The notes: generated by a model not told the origin, from the sequence alone. DNA of 64,000 nt from DATAYA01 sp963754235 (GCA_963754235.1 CAVWFK010000006.1:62001-126000), one strand, 5' to 3'; counted from the first letter of the stretch, positions 1 through 9,148 are shown. Numbers and translations: made by a program.

Positions 1-1
1 T

Positions 2-495
2 CGCGAGCAGGAGCGCGACGGAAGCTGGTACGGCCGCTGGGGGACGAATTACATCTACGGCACCTGGTCGGTGCTGTGCGCGCTGAACGCCGCCGGTTTT
101 GCGCATGACGATCCGATGATGCGGCGCGCGGTTGCCTGGCTGCTCGACCGGCAGCGGCCGGAGGGCGGCTGGGGCGAGGATTGCGCGAGCTACGGCGCGC
201 GCCCCGCACGGCGAATACAGCGAGAGCACGCCGTCGCAGACCGCCTGGGCGCGTGCTCGGCCTGATGGCGGCGGGAGAGGCCGCGCATCCGGCGGTCGCG
301 CGCGGCATCGCCTGGCTTGAAGAGCGCCAGCGCGCAGGACGGCGAGTGGGACGAGCGTCCCTACACGGCGGTCGGTTTCCCGCGCGTCTTCTACCTGCGC
401 TACCACGGCTATCGGCTGTTCTTCCCGCTGTTGGCGCTGGCGCGCTACCGGGCGCTCGGCGCGGCAATTCGGCGCGGGTCGCGTTCGGGTTTTAG
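2..495 (+). CDS. shc: Squalene-hopene cyclase, C-terminal part (frameshifted)
   Basis: This is the C-terminal end of a squalene-hopene cyclase, the membrane-associated enzyme that folds squalene into hopene for hopanoid lipids. Residues typical of the family are visible across several frames: GSWYGRWGTNYIYGTWSVL, then HGEYSESTPSQTAWA, LLGLMAAGE-like sequence, DGEWDERPYTAVGFPRVFYL, and a final RGNSARVAFGF followed by the stop at 493-495. Reading it needs frame changes near 200, 250, 325 and 460. The 5' end lies outside the window. The family assignment is firm. Whether the four shifts are real decay or sequencing error cannot be settled here, but the wide spread of similar shifts in this window favours error. 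Confidence 0.85.
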
Positions 496-1022
496 TTCGC
501 CACCGGCCTCGCCGACCCGCTGGTGATGAACAGCGGCCTGAGCCGCGAGTGTGCTGCGCGCCTGCTGTCCCCTGCGGGCCGCGAAGCCACGGGCGCAAGG
601 GAACTGGCCGGTACAGGCCGCCAAGGCGGCCGTGAACTGGGTTATTAAAATTGACATACAGCAATGAAGGTGTTATAAGCACGGCTGTGCCGGCGATGCA
701 GCGCTGACGCGAGTTTCGGATGCCGAACACTGATCATGATCACCGCGGAGGCCGAGATGACAGAGGCGGGAAGGTGCGACTGGCGAGCGAGCCGGCAGCG
801 GGAATAAGCCTGTCTGGCGCGAAAATCTCTTTCTCAGTGCGGCGAGCCTGATCCAGCCCTGTTCCAGGGGCCTCGTCTGCCTGTTCTTGGACCTCAGAGA
901 TCCTGAGCACGCCCGGTTCTTCGGCCTCAGCTTCGCACCGCCGGCGCGCTCGCCCCTCCCCTCCCTTGCCCTGCCGCACCCGCCGGTGCTTGATGACCCG
1001 ACCCAGCGAAGGACCGAGAGCG
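496..1022. other. Gene-poor gap between shc and the amidohydrolase
   Basis: About 525 bases without a convincing gene. Just after the cyclase stop, one frame reads TGLADPLVMNSGLSREC, which faintly resembles the start of a hopanoid-associated phosphorylase (HpnG), a common neighbour of shc. It breaks off within about 50 codons, so I do not call it a gene. An AT-rich stretch at 640-680 carries a strong promoter-like sequence, listed separately. Nothing recognisable lies between 690 and 1022 on either strand. Confidence 0.4.
651..679 (+). promoter_or_regulatory. Near-consensus sigma-70 promoter
   Basis: TTGACA at 651-656 is followed after 17 bases by TATAAG at 674-679, a near-perfect housekeeping promoter in otherwise GC-rich DNA. 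The next clear gene on this strand begins at 1023, so the transcript would have a leader of about 335 bases or encode something not recognised here. It could also be a promoter left by a lost mobile element. Confidence 0.6.
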
Positions 1023-1860
1023 ATGCGCGTGAGCGTGGTGCAGATGAGCCCCGGGCACATCAAGGCGGACAACATCGCCCAGGCGCGCGGCCTGATCGAA
1101 GGCGCCGTCGGCCAGGACCGGCCCGACATCATCAGCCTGCCCGAGGTCTGGACCTGCCTCGGCGGCGACCACGCCGCCAAGCTCGCCGCGGCCGAGGCGC
1201 TGCCGCCGCCGGGATCGAACGAGCCGGGCGGCGCCGCCTACGAGTTCCTGCGCTCGGTCGCGCGCGAGAAGCGCATCCACGTCCACGGCGGCTCGATCGC
1301 CGAGCGCGCGGGCGAGCGGCTGTTCAACACCACCGTCGTGTTCGACCCGCAGGGCAGCGAGATCGCGCGCTACCGGAAGATCCACCTGTTCGACATCACC
1401 GCCCCCGACGGCACCGGCTATCGCGAGAGCGCCAGCTTCGGCGTCGGGCGATGCCGTCGTCACCTACGAGGCGAACGGCACCAAGGTGGGCTGCGCGATC
1501 TGCTACGACCTGCGCTTCCCCGAGCTGTTCCTGGCGCTCCGCCGCGCCGGCGCCGAGCTGATCTTCCTGCCCGCCGCGTTCACCCTGCAGACCGGCAAGG
1601 ACCATTGGGAGGCGCTGCTGCGCGCCCGCGCGATCGAGACGCAGTGCTGGTTCGCCGCCCCCGCCGCCTGGGGCCGGCACCTCGACGGCGGCGGCGAGCC
1701 GCGCTTCACCTACGGCCACTCGCTGGTGTGCGATCCGTGGGGGCACGTGGTGGCAAAAGTCTCCGACGGGATCGGCTGGGCGACCGCACGCATCGACCCG
1801 GCGGTGACCGCACGGGTGCGGCGCGACATGCCGGTGCTGGAGCACCGGCGGCTCGTCTGA
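1023..1860 (+). CDS. Nitrilase-family carbon-nitrogen hydrolase (Nit/omega-amidase-like)
   Basis: This is a cytosolic amidohydrolase of the nitrilase superfamily, closest in look to Nit1/Nit2 proteins that deaminate small amides such as deaminated glutathione or alpha-ketoglutaramate. The catalytic triad is visible: Glu in SLPEVWT, Lys in YRKIHLFDIT and Cys in CAICYDLRFPEL. The start at 1023 gives the usual N-terminus MRVSVVQMSPG. One frame change is needed near 1448, in cgtcgggcgatg, where removing one G restores the protein through to the stop at 1858-1860. The length of about 278 residues is normal for the family. It abuts nadK. The exact substrate is not determined by the sequence. Confidence 0.85.
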
Positions 1861-2643
1861 TGCCCCGTGGCTCCAGGCCCCGGAGCGGATCGCCTTCTTC
1901 GGGGCCCCGACCCAGCTCGCGACCGAGGCGCGCGCCCGGCTGATCGGCCGCTACGGCGACGCGCCGCTGGACGCGGCGCAGGCGGTGGTGGCGCTGGGCG
2001 GCGACGGCTTCATGCTGGAGACGCTGCACCGCGTGCTCGGCCGCCGCCTCCCGGTCTATGGCATGAACTGCGGCTCGGTCGGGTTTCTGATGAACGCCTA
2101 TGCCGAGGAGGGGCTCGCCGAGCGGATCGCCGCCGCGCAGGAGGCGGTGCTCAACCCGCTGCGCATGCGCGCGGTCACCGCCGACGGGCGAGACCGAGGA
2201 GGCGTTGGCGCTGAACGAGGTTTCGCTGCTCCGCCAGCGGCGGCAGTCGGCGAAGATCCGGATCTCGGTCGATGGCCGGGTGCGGCTGGCGGAACTGATC
2301 TGCGACGGCGTGCTGGTCTCCACCCCGGCGGGATCGACCGCCTACAACCTCTCGGCGCATGGGCCGATCGTGCCGCTATCGGCCAACCTGCTGCCGATGA
2401 CGCCGATCAGCGCCTTCCGCCCCCGCCGCTGGCGCGGCGCATTGCTGCCGAGCGAGGCGGCGGTGCTGTTCGAGGTGCTGGAGGCCGACAAGCGGCCGGT
2501 GGCGGCGGCGACCGAATTCGCCGAGGTGCGCGACGTGGTCTCGGTCGAGGTGCGCGAGGACCGCGAGTGTGGCGGTGACGGTGCTGTTCGACCCGGATCA
2601 GGCGCTGTCGGAGCGGATCATCGTGGAGCAGTTCACGGTGTGA
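1860..2643 (+). CDS. nadK: NAD kinase (frameshifted)
   Basis: NAD kinase phosphorylates NAD+ to NADP+ using ATP and is normally essential. The GGDG signature is present (VALGGDGFMLETLHRVL), followed by GMNCGSVGFLMN, the conserved LNEVSLLR segment and GVLVSTPAGSTAYNLSAHGP. Frame changes are needed near 2186 (gacgggcgagacc, one surplus G) and near 2568, after which the C-terminus runs to a stop at 2641-2643. The start is uncertain: the ATG at 1860-1862, overlapping the preceding stop, is out of frame with the main coding frame, so a further indel probably sits within the first codons. The protein is complete apart from these shifts. Confidence 0.85.
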
Positions 2644-2812
2644 CCACGCGACGCGCGGGTCTCGGCGGCTCTGCCCTGTCGGCGCGTGGGCGACCAAGCA
2701 AATGTCAGGTGTTAACAAACGATTTGTCAGCCGCAAATCGTCAATCGCCTGTTTCTTTTGACTTTTTGGCCTTCCGCCAGGCGGCGTGCGGCTTCGCAAC
2801 GCGTCGGAAAAA

Positions 2813-2836
2813 TTTACGACTGTGCACCAACGTAAA
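2813..2836. promoter_or_regulatory. Inverted repeat upstream of sigma-54 promoter candidate
   Basis: TTTACG (2813-2818) and CGTAAA (2831-2836) form a perfect 6-base inverted repeat with a 12-base spacer. Its centre lies about 80 bases before the predicted transcription start of the PEP-CTERM gene at 2934. That is a plausible place for an enhancer-binding activator to bind. Function is inferred from spacing only. Confidence 0.35.
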
Positions 2837-2880
2837 GCGGTGATGGCGTCAAGTTGCTGGAAAGCAATGGATATCTGAAC

Positions 2881-2896
2881 TGGCATCCTTCTTGCT
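2881..2896 (+). promoter_or_regulatory. Sigma-54 (-24/-12) promoter candidate
   Basis: The sequence TGGCATCCTTCTTGCT matches the sigma-54 consensus TGGCAC-N5-TTGCW closely, with exactly ten bases between the GG and GC doublets. It lies 37 bases before the ATG at 2934, giving a short leader of about 27 bases with a strong ribosome site (aaggaggga). Sigma-54 control of PEP-CTERM genes through the PrsK/PrsR two-component system is known in other bacteria. Confidence 0.55.
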
Positions 2897-2933
2897 TGCT
2901 ACCTTCCGCGACATCGTGTCGAAGGAGGGATAG

Positions 2934-3771
2934 ATGAAATTTCGGAACGTCCTGTTCGGATTGGGTGCGTCGATCGCCCTTTCCGCCGGCGCCCAGGCGG
3001 GAAGCGTCAGCACCATCTGGGTCAACAACGCCTCGTTTGGCCCGCCGATCATTCAGGAATACGACCTCGCTACCGGGGCGTTGATCGATCAGATCAATGC
3101 GCCCCACGGCATCAACGGCCGCGGCATCGTGACCGTCGGCGATATCCTGTACTACACGAGCGCGACATCCAACGCGGTCTATGCTGTACAACTTCGCGAC
3201 CAACACCGACCTCGGGACTGCCTTCACCGTTGCCGGTGCGACTGGCCTCTCGACCATTGCCTATGACGGCGCCAATTTCTGGGTCGGCGACTACTCGGGC
3301 ACCAACCATGCCTACCAGTATACCCCAACCGGCACGTTGCTGAAGACGATCAGCCTCGCCAACTGCACCGGCTTCTGCGACGGTCTGGAATACTTCAACG
3401 GCAAGCTGATCTCCAACCGGGCCGACGAGCCGGCCCCCGGCGTCTATGATGTCTATGACCTGAACGGCAACCTGCTGCAGAGCTCGCTCATCAACTCTTC
3501 TCTGCACAGCACCGGGATCGCCTTCGACGGTACGGACTTCTTTGTCGATCACGGTGGCGATTTCGGCAACGGCACGCTTGGCGTGTACGACATCAACGGC
3601 AACTTCCTGCGCTCGATCACCCTGACGGGCTACACCTATTTCGACGGTGAGGATCTGTCGGTGGACTATTCGCAGGTCATTCCACCGGGGGTGCCCGAGC
3701 CCGCCAGCATGGCGCTGCTCGGCGCCGGCCTGATCGGCCTCGGTCTGGTTCGCCGCCGCCGGAAGGACTGA
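2934..3771 (+). CDS. PEP-CTERM sorted extracellular protein, beta-propeller-like
   Basis: This is a secreted protein with an N-terminal signal peptide (MKFRNVLFGLGASIALSAGAQA) and a C-terminal PEP-CTERM sorting signal: VPEPASM, a hydrophobic stretch and a basic tail RRRRKD. In families with this signal an exosortase removes the tail during export; no exosortase gene is in this window. The body has repeated short motifs such as GIAFDGTDFFV and GVYDINGNFLRSI, resembling beta-propeller blades. One frame change is needed near 3180 (NAVY into LYNFATNTDLG). A strong Shine-Dalgarno sequence (aaggaggga) precedes the ATG and a rho-independent terminator follows. A role in the extracellular matrix is an inference from the family. 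Confidence 0.8.
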
Positions 3772-3805
3772 TCCCGCCTACCGATCATCCAGTCTGACAG
3801 CCGGC

Positions 3806-3834
3806 ACGGTGGCTCCTTCGGGGGCCACCGTCTT
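3806..3834 (+). terminator. Rho-independent terminator after PEP-CTERM gene
   Basis: acggtggc (3806-3813) pairs with gccaccgt (3824-3831), with further pairing inside toward a TTCG-type loop, followed by tctttct. It sits 35 bases after the stop of the preceding gene. Confidence 0.7.
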
Positions 3835-3837
3835 TCT

Positions 3838-4135
3838 GTGCATGGAGCGGCTGCCCCGCCCTGAAGCTGGAGAAGCGGGAGCGCCACGCGGGTATCATAT
3901 TGCCGCGCGAAATGAAACCTCAGTGACGCACACGCCGATGTGTGCCACCTCTTTGCACAAATGCTATTTAGTTTTGTTTCTATTAAGCTATAGGCTCTCG
4001 CAACAGAGCGCGGAGAATGCACGCTGTAGTTGCGCAACCAGCGTCGGAACCCGTGCCTGCGCGCATGGCGGGGTGGAGGTTGAACTGGCCTAAGCCGTGG
4101 TCGCTCGCGACCATCCGTTCGGAAGGGGAAAGTCC
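3838..4135 (+). other. Leader region of the second PEP-CTERM gene
   Basis: About 300 bases without a gene. The part at 3955-4000 is unusually AT-rich for this DNA (runs of T and a tataggc near 3990) and is the likeliest promoter site, but no clean -35/-10 pair or exact sigma-54 match was found. A ribosome site, ggaagggg, lies ten bases before the ATG at 4136. Confidence 0.4.
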
Positions 4136-5419
4136 ATGCAACGAAAAATCCGGTCGCATCGAATGCTGTCCCTGGTCTTGCTCGCCACGGCTCTCGGCGG
4201 CGGACAGGCAATTGCCGGACCGGATTACTCGTTGATCACCACCATCCCGGTCACGCCCACCAGCTTCAACACCACGGGCGTATTCAGCAGCTACGACATC
4301 AGCTTTTTCGATCCGGCGAGCGGGCTCGACTATGTGGCCGACCGCTCGAACAACGCTGTTGACGTGTTCTCGCCCACGACCAACACGCAAGTCGGGCAGA
4401 TCGGCATCGGCCTCTTTACCGGCGCCACGCCCTCGTCCGATAACGCGGGGCCGAACGGCGTGGTGGTGGCCAATATCGGTGGCACGCCGACGCTGTACGC
4501 CGGCAACGGCCTCAGCAACGTGAAGGTCTTCAACCTCAACAACAACCAGCTCAGCACCACGATCTCGACAGCCTCGGCGGGGGCAACCACCAATCTCCGC
4601 GCCGACGAGATGGCGTTCGACCCGAAGGACCATCTCCTGATCGTGGCGAACGACGCCGCCACGCCCTCGCCCTTCGTGTCGCTGATCAACACGAACACCA
4701 ACACCGTCACCAAACAGATCACGTTCAACGGCACGGCCGGCAGCCCGAACGCCACCGGCGGCATCGAGCAGCCGGTGTGGGACGCGAACACCGGGAAATT
4801 CTACGTCTCGGTGCCGCAGATCGGCGGCGGCACTGACCCGGGTGGGATCGCGGAGATCGACCCGGCAACGGGTACCGTGACCAACGTGTTCAAGTTGTCC
4901 AGCTTCGGCGTCAGCGCCTGCGGCCCCGCCGGATTGGTGCAGGGCGTGGGCAACCAGCTCCTGGTCGGCTGCTCCGCCGGGAAGGGATCCAGCACGCTCA
5001 TCTTCGATCCCACGGCCAATGGCGGCAAGGGCAGCGTGGTCGCGCAGTTCCCGCAGGTGACCGGGTCCGACGAGGTCGCGTTCGACCCGACCAACAACCG
5101 GTTCTTCCTGGCCGCGCGCGACAACCCAAGCGGGCCGGTGCTGGGCATCATCGACGGCGCCACGGACACGTTTCTGCAGAACGTGGCGACCGTGAGCGGT
5201 GCACATTCCGTGGCGGTCGATCCGTTCAACGGAGAGGTTCTGGTGCCGCTCGGCGGCGGTCCCGGCAACGCAATCTGTCCGGCGGGCTGCATCGGCGTTT
5301 ACAACGTCTCCGCCGCCGTCCCCGAGCCCGCGAGCGCCGCATTGCTGCTCCCGTCGGTGCTCGGCCTGCTGAGCTTCACCTGGCTGCGGCGCAAGCCGAC
5401 CAAGGATAAGTCCGTCTGA
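4136..5419 (+). CDS. PEP-CTERM sorted extracellular beta-propeller protein
   Basis: A secreted protein of 427 residues with a signal peptide ending near QAIAGPDY and a C-terminal sorting signal VPEPASAALL, hydrophobic segment and basic tail (WLRRKPTKDKSV). The middle has propeller-like repeats such as YVADRSNNAVDVFSP, LLIVANDAATPSPFVSLIN and NRFFLAARDNPSGPVLG, suggesting an NHL/YVTN-type fold. No catalytic motif is visible. The start was chosen for its signal peptide and upstream ggaagggg; an in-frame ATG-like start further upstream would add non-signal sequence. The gene is intact, unlike its upstream PEP-CTERM neighbour, and ends at a strong hairpin. Presumably part of the surface or exopolysaccharide matrix. 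Confidence 0.8.
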   Translation: MQRKIRSHRMLSLVLLATALGGGQAIAGPDYSLITTIPVTPTSFNTTGVFSSYDISFFDPASGLDYVADRSNNAVDVFSPTTNTQVGQIGIGLFTGATPSSDNAGPNGVVVANIGGTPTLYAGNGLSNVKVFNLNNNQLSTTISTASAGATTNLRADEMAFDPKDHLLIVANDAATPSPFVSLINTNTNTVTKQITFNGTAGSPNATGGIEQPVWDANTGKFYVSVPQIGGGTDPGGIAEIDPATGTVTNVFKLSSFGVSACGPAGLVQGVGNQLLVGCSAGKGSSTLIFDPTANGGKGSVVAQFPQVTGSDEVAFDPTNNRFFLAARDNPSGPVLGIIDGATDTFLQNVATVSGAHSVAVDPFNGEVLVPLGGGPGNAICPAGCIGVYNVSAAVPEPASAALLLPSVLGLLSFTWLRRKPTKDKSV

Positions 5420-5425
5420 TCAGAA

Positions 5426-5451
5426 CCGGCGCCGCCGCCAGGCGGCGCCGG
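5426..5451. terminator. Hairpin between convergent genes
   Basis: ccggcgccgcc (5426-5436) and ggcggcgccgg (5441-5451) form a perfect 11-base stem with a four-base loop. It lies between the converging genes ending at 5419 and 5457, so it may stop transcription both ways, although no T-run follows it. Confidence 0.55.
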
Positions 5452-5456
5452 GCCGT

Positions 5457-5762
5457 TCAGTGCCCTGATCCCGCGTGCCACTGCGCCGCGCGTCCGGCCT
5501 GCTTCGCCCTCTGCGCCGCATCCTGCGCCTTCTGCGCGGCCGCGGCGGCGGCGGCCGGATTGCCGATCGCCTGCTGTTGCCGCGCCTTTTCCGCCGCCGC
5601 GCGCGCGGCCTCTGCCGCCTGGCGCGCCTGATTCTGCTCCTGCTGCGCCCGCGGGGTCGCGATCATCGCCGGTGGCGCCGCATCGGCCGGCGAGGTCGTG
5701 GCGCGGGCTGCTGCGGGTGCCGCCAGCAGCAGCGCCGTCAGCACGAGTTGCATGGTTCGCAT
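5457..5762 (-). CDS. Small secreted Ala/Gln-rich protein, unknown function
   Basis: A 101-residue protein with a clear signal peptide (MQLVLTALLLAAPAAARA) followed by a mature part made almost wholly of Ala, Gln, Lys and Arg with heptad-like spacing (QEQNQARQAAEAARAAAEKA), probably helical or coiled coil. An internal ATG four codons in is an equally good start. I do not recognise a family; low-complexity periplasmic proteins like this are common in related bacteria. It is convergent with the PEP-CTERM gene. Confidence 0.55.
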   Translation of the reverse strand: MRTMQLVLTALLLAAPAAARATTSPADAAPPAMIATPRAQQEQNQARQAAEAARAAAEKARQQQAIGNPAAAAAAAQKAQDAAQRAKQAGRAAQWHAGSGH

Positions 5763-5814
5763 GGACCGCTCCGGTGCTCTCGCCTGCCGGAACGTGATTT
5801 GGGCGGCGGCGGTT

Positions 5815-7351
5815 TCAGCCCTCCAGCCGCCGCCGCACCTCCGCCTTCACCACCTTGCCGTAGCCCGAGAGCGGCAAGGCGTCCCACACCACGATGCGCG
5901 CCGGCCATTTGTAGCGCGCGAGGCGGCCGCGGAGGCTAGCGAGCACGGCATCGGGGTCGATCCCGGCGCCCTCGTGCGGCACCAGCACGGCGACGCCGCA
6001 CTCGCCCCATTCGGGATGCGGCATCCCGACCACGCAGGCCGCCGCCACCGACGGGTCGAGCAGGAGCGCCTCCTCGATCTCGCGCGGATAGACGTTGGAG
6101 CCGCCGGAGATGAACATGTCGGACGCGCGGCCGGTGATGTAGAGGAATCCGCGCGCGTCGAAATGGCCGAGATCGCCGGTATGGAACCAGCCGCCGGCGA
6201 ACGCCTTCGCATTCGCCTCCGGATTGTCGTGATAGCCGGCGAACACGGCGGGGCCGCGCACGCAGATTTCCCCGGTCTCGCCCGCAGGAAGGCGCGTGCT
6301 GTGGGCCGAGAGGATCGCGACGTCAATCCCGGTACGCGGATAGCCGCAACTGCCGATCGGGAAGGCGGGATCGTCCTCGATGCTGTGCAGCGCGGGCGGC
6401 AGGATTGTGATGTTGCCGGTGACTTCGCCGAGCCCGAAATACTGCACCAGCACCGGGCCGAGCTTGCGCAGCGCGTGCTGCTGGTCGGCGCGGTACATCG
6501 GCGCGCCGGCGTAGATCACGTAGCGCAGCGAGCGATGGTCGATGCGATCGACCGCCTCGGCGCGCGCCCGCCGGTTCAGGATCGTCGGCACGGTGAACAT
6601 GTTGGTCACGCAATGGCGCGCCACCAGCGACCACGCCTCATCGGCGTCGAGCCGCTCGCCTTCGAGCAGCACGCTCGCCGCCCCGCGCGCCACCTGCGTC
6701 ATGGCGTGGATGCCCGCGCCATGCGACAGCGGCGCCACCACCAGCGAGACGTCCCGCTCGGTGGTGCCGGGCATCAGGTCGCATAGATGATTGACGACGA
6801 CGAACGCCATCTGCCCGTGGGTCAGCACCGCCGCCTTCGGCCGGCCGGTCGTGCCGGAGGTGTAGAAGAACCAAGCCGGATGATCGCGATCGACGTCGGC
6901 CGGGGCCATCGCCGTAGCGCGGCCGGACGCGATTAGCGCCTCCCATCCCTCACCCAGATGGGCCGTGACGCGCAGCGCCCGGTTGGCGGCCGCGGCCGCC
7001 TCCTCGTGCTCGGAAAAGCCGGAGCCGAACAGATGCGCGGCGGCGCCAGAGGATGCCGCCAGATACGCGACCTCGGGCGGCGTGAGGCGCATGTTCGTCG
7101 GCACCCACACCGCTCCCAGCAGCCACGCCGCCCACATGGTCTTGAACATCGCGTTGTCGTTGCGGGCATGGACCAGAATGCGGTCGCCTTCCCCGATGCC
7201 GCGCGCAGCCAGCCCGGCCGGCGGCCGCGGTGACGCGCGCCGCGATCTCGGCCCAGGACCAGACGCGGGGACCGCGGATCAGGCCCGGCCGGTCCGGGAG
7301 CCGCGCCGCCGTTTGCAGCAGGAGGGTTGCGAGATTGCTGGTCGGAATCAC
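5815..7351 (-). CDS. AMP-binding acyl-CoA synthetase/ligase (frameshifted)
   Basis: An adenylate-forming enzyme that activates a carboxylic acid as acyl-AMP and transfers it to CoA. Visible motifs are the phosphate loop FYTSGTTGRPKAAVLTH, the A5 region YFGLGEVTGN, the A7/A8 segment WFHTGDLGHFDARGFLYITG and the C-terminal lysine region LPLSGYGKVVKAEVRR. The start MIPTSNLATLLLQTAARLP overlaps the stop of the upstream thiolase gene by four bases, so the two are co-translated. One frame change is needed near 7215 (ccgggctgg context). The substrate is not evident; together with the thiolase-like protein it suggests fatty-acid or steroid/terpenoid side-chain degradation. Confidence 0.82.
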
Positions 7352-8520
7352 CCGGCCATCGGCTCCAGGATCGACACGTAATTCGCGACCGCGGCACCGC
7401 CCATGTTGAACACGCCGGCGAGATCGGCGCGCGGCAACTGCATCGCTGCGGCTTCACCCGTGAGCTGCATCGCCGCAATCGCGTGCATCGAGACGCCGGT
7501 TGCACCGACCGGATGCCCCTTCGCCTTCAGCCCGCCGGAGCGGTTGACCGGCAGCCGCCCGTCCGCCGCCGTCCAACCCTCCAGCACCGCCCGCGCGCCC
7601 TGGCCGTAGGGCGTCAGCCCCATCGCCTCGTAGGCGAGCAGCTCGGCGATGGTGAAGCAATCGTGCAGCTCGACGAAGCTCAGATCGTCGAGGCCCACCC
7701 CCGCCGCATCGAGCGCGCGCCGCCAGGCTTCGGCCGCCCCCTCGAAGCGGGTCGGATCGCGCTTCGACAGCGGCAGGAAGTCGTTGACGTGCACCGCGGC
7801 GCGGAACCGCACCGCCTTGCCCATCGCGCGCGCCGTCGCTTCGTCGGTCAGCACCAGCGCCGCGGCGCCGTCGCTGACCAGCGAGCAGTCGGTGCGCTTG
7901 AGCGGCGGCGCCACATACGGGTTGCGTTCACTGACCGCGCGGCAGAACGCGAAGCCGAGGTCCTTGCGCATCTGCGCGTAGGGGTTATCGACGCCGTTCT
8001 TGTGATTCTTCGCCGCGATCGCCGCCAGCGCGTCGGACTGATCGCCGTGCGCCTGAAAGTAGCGTTCCGCGATGCGTCCGAACACGCCGGCAAAGCCCGC
8101 CGGAATGTCGCCTTCCTCGCGGCGGTAGGCGGCGCCGAGCAGGTTGTCGCCGACCTGCGGCCCCGGGGTCGCGGTCATCTTCTCGACGCCGACGACGAGG
8201 GCGAACCGGCCGCGCCCGGCAGCGAGGAAGTCGCGCGCGCCGTGGATCGCGGCCGAGCCCGAGGCGCAGGCATTCTCGTAACGCGTGGCCGGCTTGAAAC
8301 GCAGCTCCGGCACTGCCTGCGCCACCAGCGAGGACGGAAAATCCTGCCGCGAGAAGCCGTTGTTGAACAGGCCGACAAACGCCGCGTCGATCTCGGCCGG
8401 GGCAATACCGGCATCGGCGATGGCGGCGCCGGCGACCCGCCCGATCAGCGCCTCGACATCCGGCTCCTCGAGCTTGCCGAAGGGGGAGTGGGCCCAGCCC
8501 ACGATGCAGGTCTCGGTCAT
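7348..8520 (-). CDS. Thiolase-fold acetyl-CoA acetyltransferase (SCP-x type)
   Basis: A 390-residue thiolase-superfamily protein of the lipid-transfer/SCP-x-like branch that condenses or cleaves acyl-CoA thioesters. The nucleophile cysteine is in ENACASGSAAIHGARD, a histidine in VELHDCFTIAE, and the glycine-rich GGLKAKGHPVGATG is complete. The second catalytic Cys of classical thiolases is missing: the CxG position reads FNMGGAAVANY, as is usual in this branch. It is the first gene of a two-gene operon with the acyl-CoA ligase and is intact from ATG to stop. Confidence 0.85.
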   Translation of the reverse strand: MTETCIVGWAHSPFGKLEEPDVEALIGRVAGAAIADAGIAPAEIDAAFVGLFNNGFSRQDFPSSLVAQAVPELRFKPATRYENACASGSAAIHGARDFLAAGRGRFALVVGVEKMTATPGPQVGDNLLGAAYRREEGDIPAGFAGVFGRIAERYFQAHGDQSDALAAIAAKNHKNGVDNPYAQMRKDLGFAFCRAVSERNPYVAPPLKRTDCSLVSDGAAALVLTDEATARAMGKAVRFRAAVHVNDFLPLSKRDPTRFEGAAEAWRRALDAAGVGLDDLSFVELHDCFTIAELLAYEAMGLTPYGQGARAVLEGWTAADGRLPVNRSGGLKAKGHPVGATGVSMHAIAAMQLTGEAAAMQLPRADLAGVFNMGGAAVANYVSILEPMAG

Positions 8521-8645
8521 GGCTGCCTCTCCGCCGGCGCTGTTTCAGACCAAACTGGCGCCGGGGCGGCATGATTCCAAGGCAAGAGGGGCGAGGGGGC
8601 GGCCGGAGTCGGGGGCCGCCCCCTGCCCACGCTACTGCGCCCCTG

Positions 8646-9059
8646 TCACTTGGCGACGTACACCATCCACGACACCCCGAACCGATCCTTCACCATGCCG
8701 AACTGCGGCGAGAAGAACGTCTTGTCCAGCGGCATCTGCACCTCGCCGCCATCGGCTAGCGCCGCGAACCGGCGCTTGGCCTCGGCCTCGTCGGCGACCG
8801 TAAGCGAGAGGGCGAAACCCTGGAACTCGGGCTTTCCCAGGCAGCGGCCGTCCGAGCACAGCACCGTCGTCTCGCCGATGCGCAGGCTCATGTGCATCAC
8901 CTTCTCGGCGTTATCTGGCGAACCGGTGCCGGGCTGCTGCGGTTCGGGCATGTCCTTCCAGCGCATCAGCATGATGATCTCGGCGCCGAGCGTGCGGCGA
9001 TAGTACTCTGCGGCCTCCTCGCAACGGCCATCGAAAAACAGATAGGGCTGGACTTGCAT
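8646..9059 (-). CDS. VOC/PhnB-like glyoxalase-fold protein
   Basis: A 137-residue protein of the vicinal oxygen chelate fold, PhnB/YjdN type: it opens with MQVQPYLFFDGRCEEAAEYY, the typical PhnB start, and ends with FGMVKDRFGVSWMVYVAK. Members bind small ligands or metals in a dimer; many have no known reaction. It is divergent from the TetR-type regulator at 9149 with a palindromic operator candidate in between, which suggests that regulator controls it. Function beyond the fold cannot be read from the sequence. Confidence 0.75.
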   Translation of the reverse strand: MQVQPYLFFDGRCEEAAEYYRRTLGAEIIMLMRWKDMPEPQQPGTGSPDNAEKVMHMSLRIGETTVLCSDGRCLGKPEFQGFALSLTVADEAEAKRRFAALADGGEVQMPLDKTFFSPQFGMVKDRFGVSWMVYVAK

Positions 9060-9121
9060 GGCATTTTCTCCTGCGCGGCGTGCCATCATCGACACCGCCC
9101 GCAAGGACCCTAGCAGAGCAG

Positions 9122-9136
9122 GTGGACAGCGTCCAC
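9122..9136. promoter_or_regulatory. TetR operator candidate
   Basis: GTGGAC-AGC-GTCCAC is a perfect 6-base inverted repeat with a 3-base centre, in the 89-base gap between the VOC gene (minus) and the TetR gene (plus). Palindromes of the form TGGACA..TGTCCA are typical TetR-family operators. It lies 13 bases before the TetR start, so binding would block that gene and possibly its neighbour. Confidence 0.6.
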
Positions 9137-9148
9137 ATTGAAGCGAGC

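Noticed and set aside
496..620. hpnG (hopanoid-associated phosphorylase) start after shc
   Set aside because: Only about 17 residues look suggestive and the frame does not continue in any corrected reading.
740..1180. Long open frame on the minus strand across the start of the nitrilase-family gene
   Set aside because: No family features, Arg/Pro-rich composition typical of antisense frames in high-GC DNA, and overlap with a well-supported gene.
3983..5206. A 407-codon minus-strand open frame opposite the second PEP-CTERM gene
   Set aside because: Composition is that of a shadow frame (Arg, His, Gly, Asp-rich); the plus-strand gene has a signal peptide, sorting signal and ribosome site.
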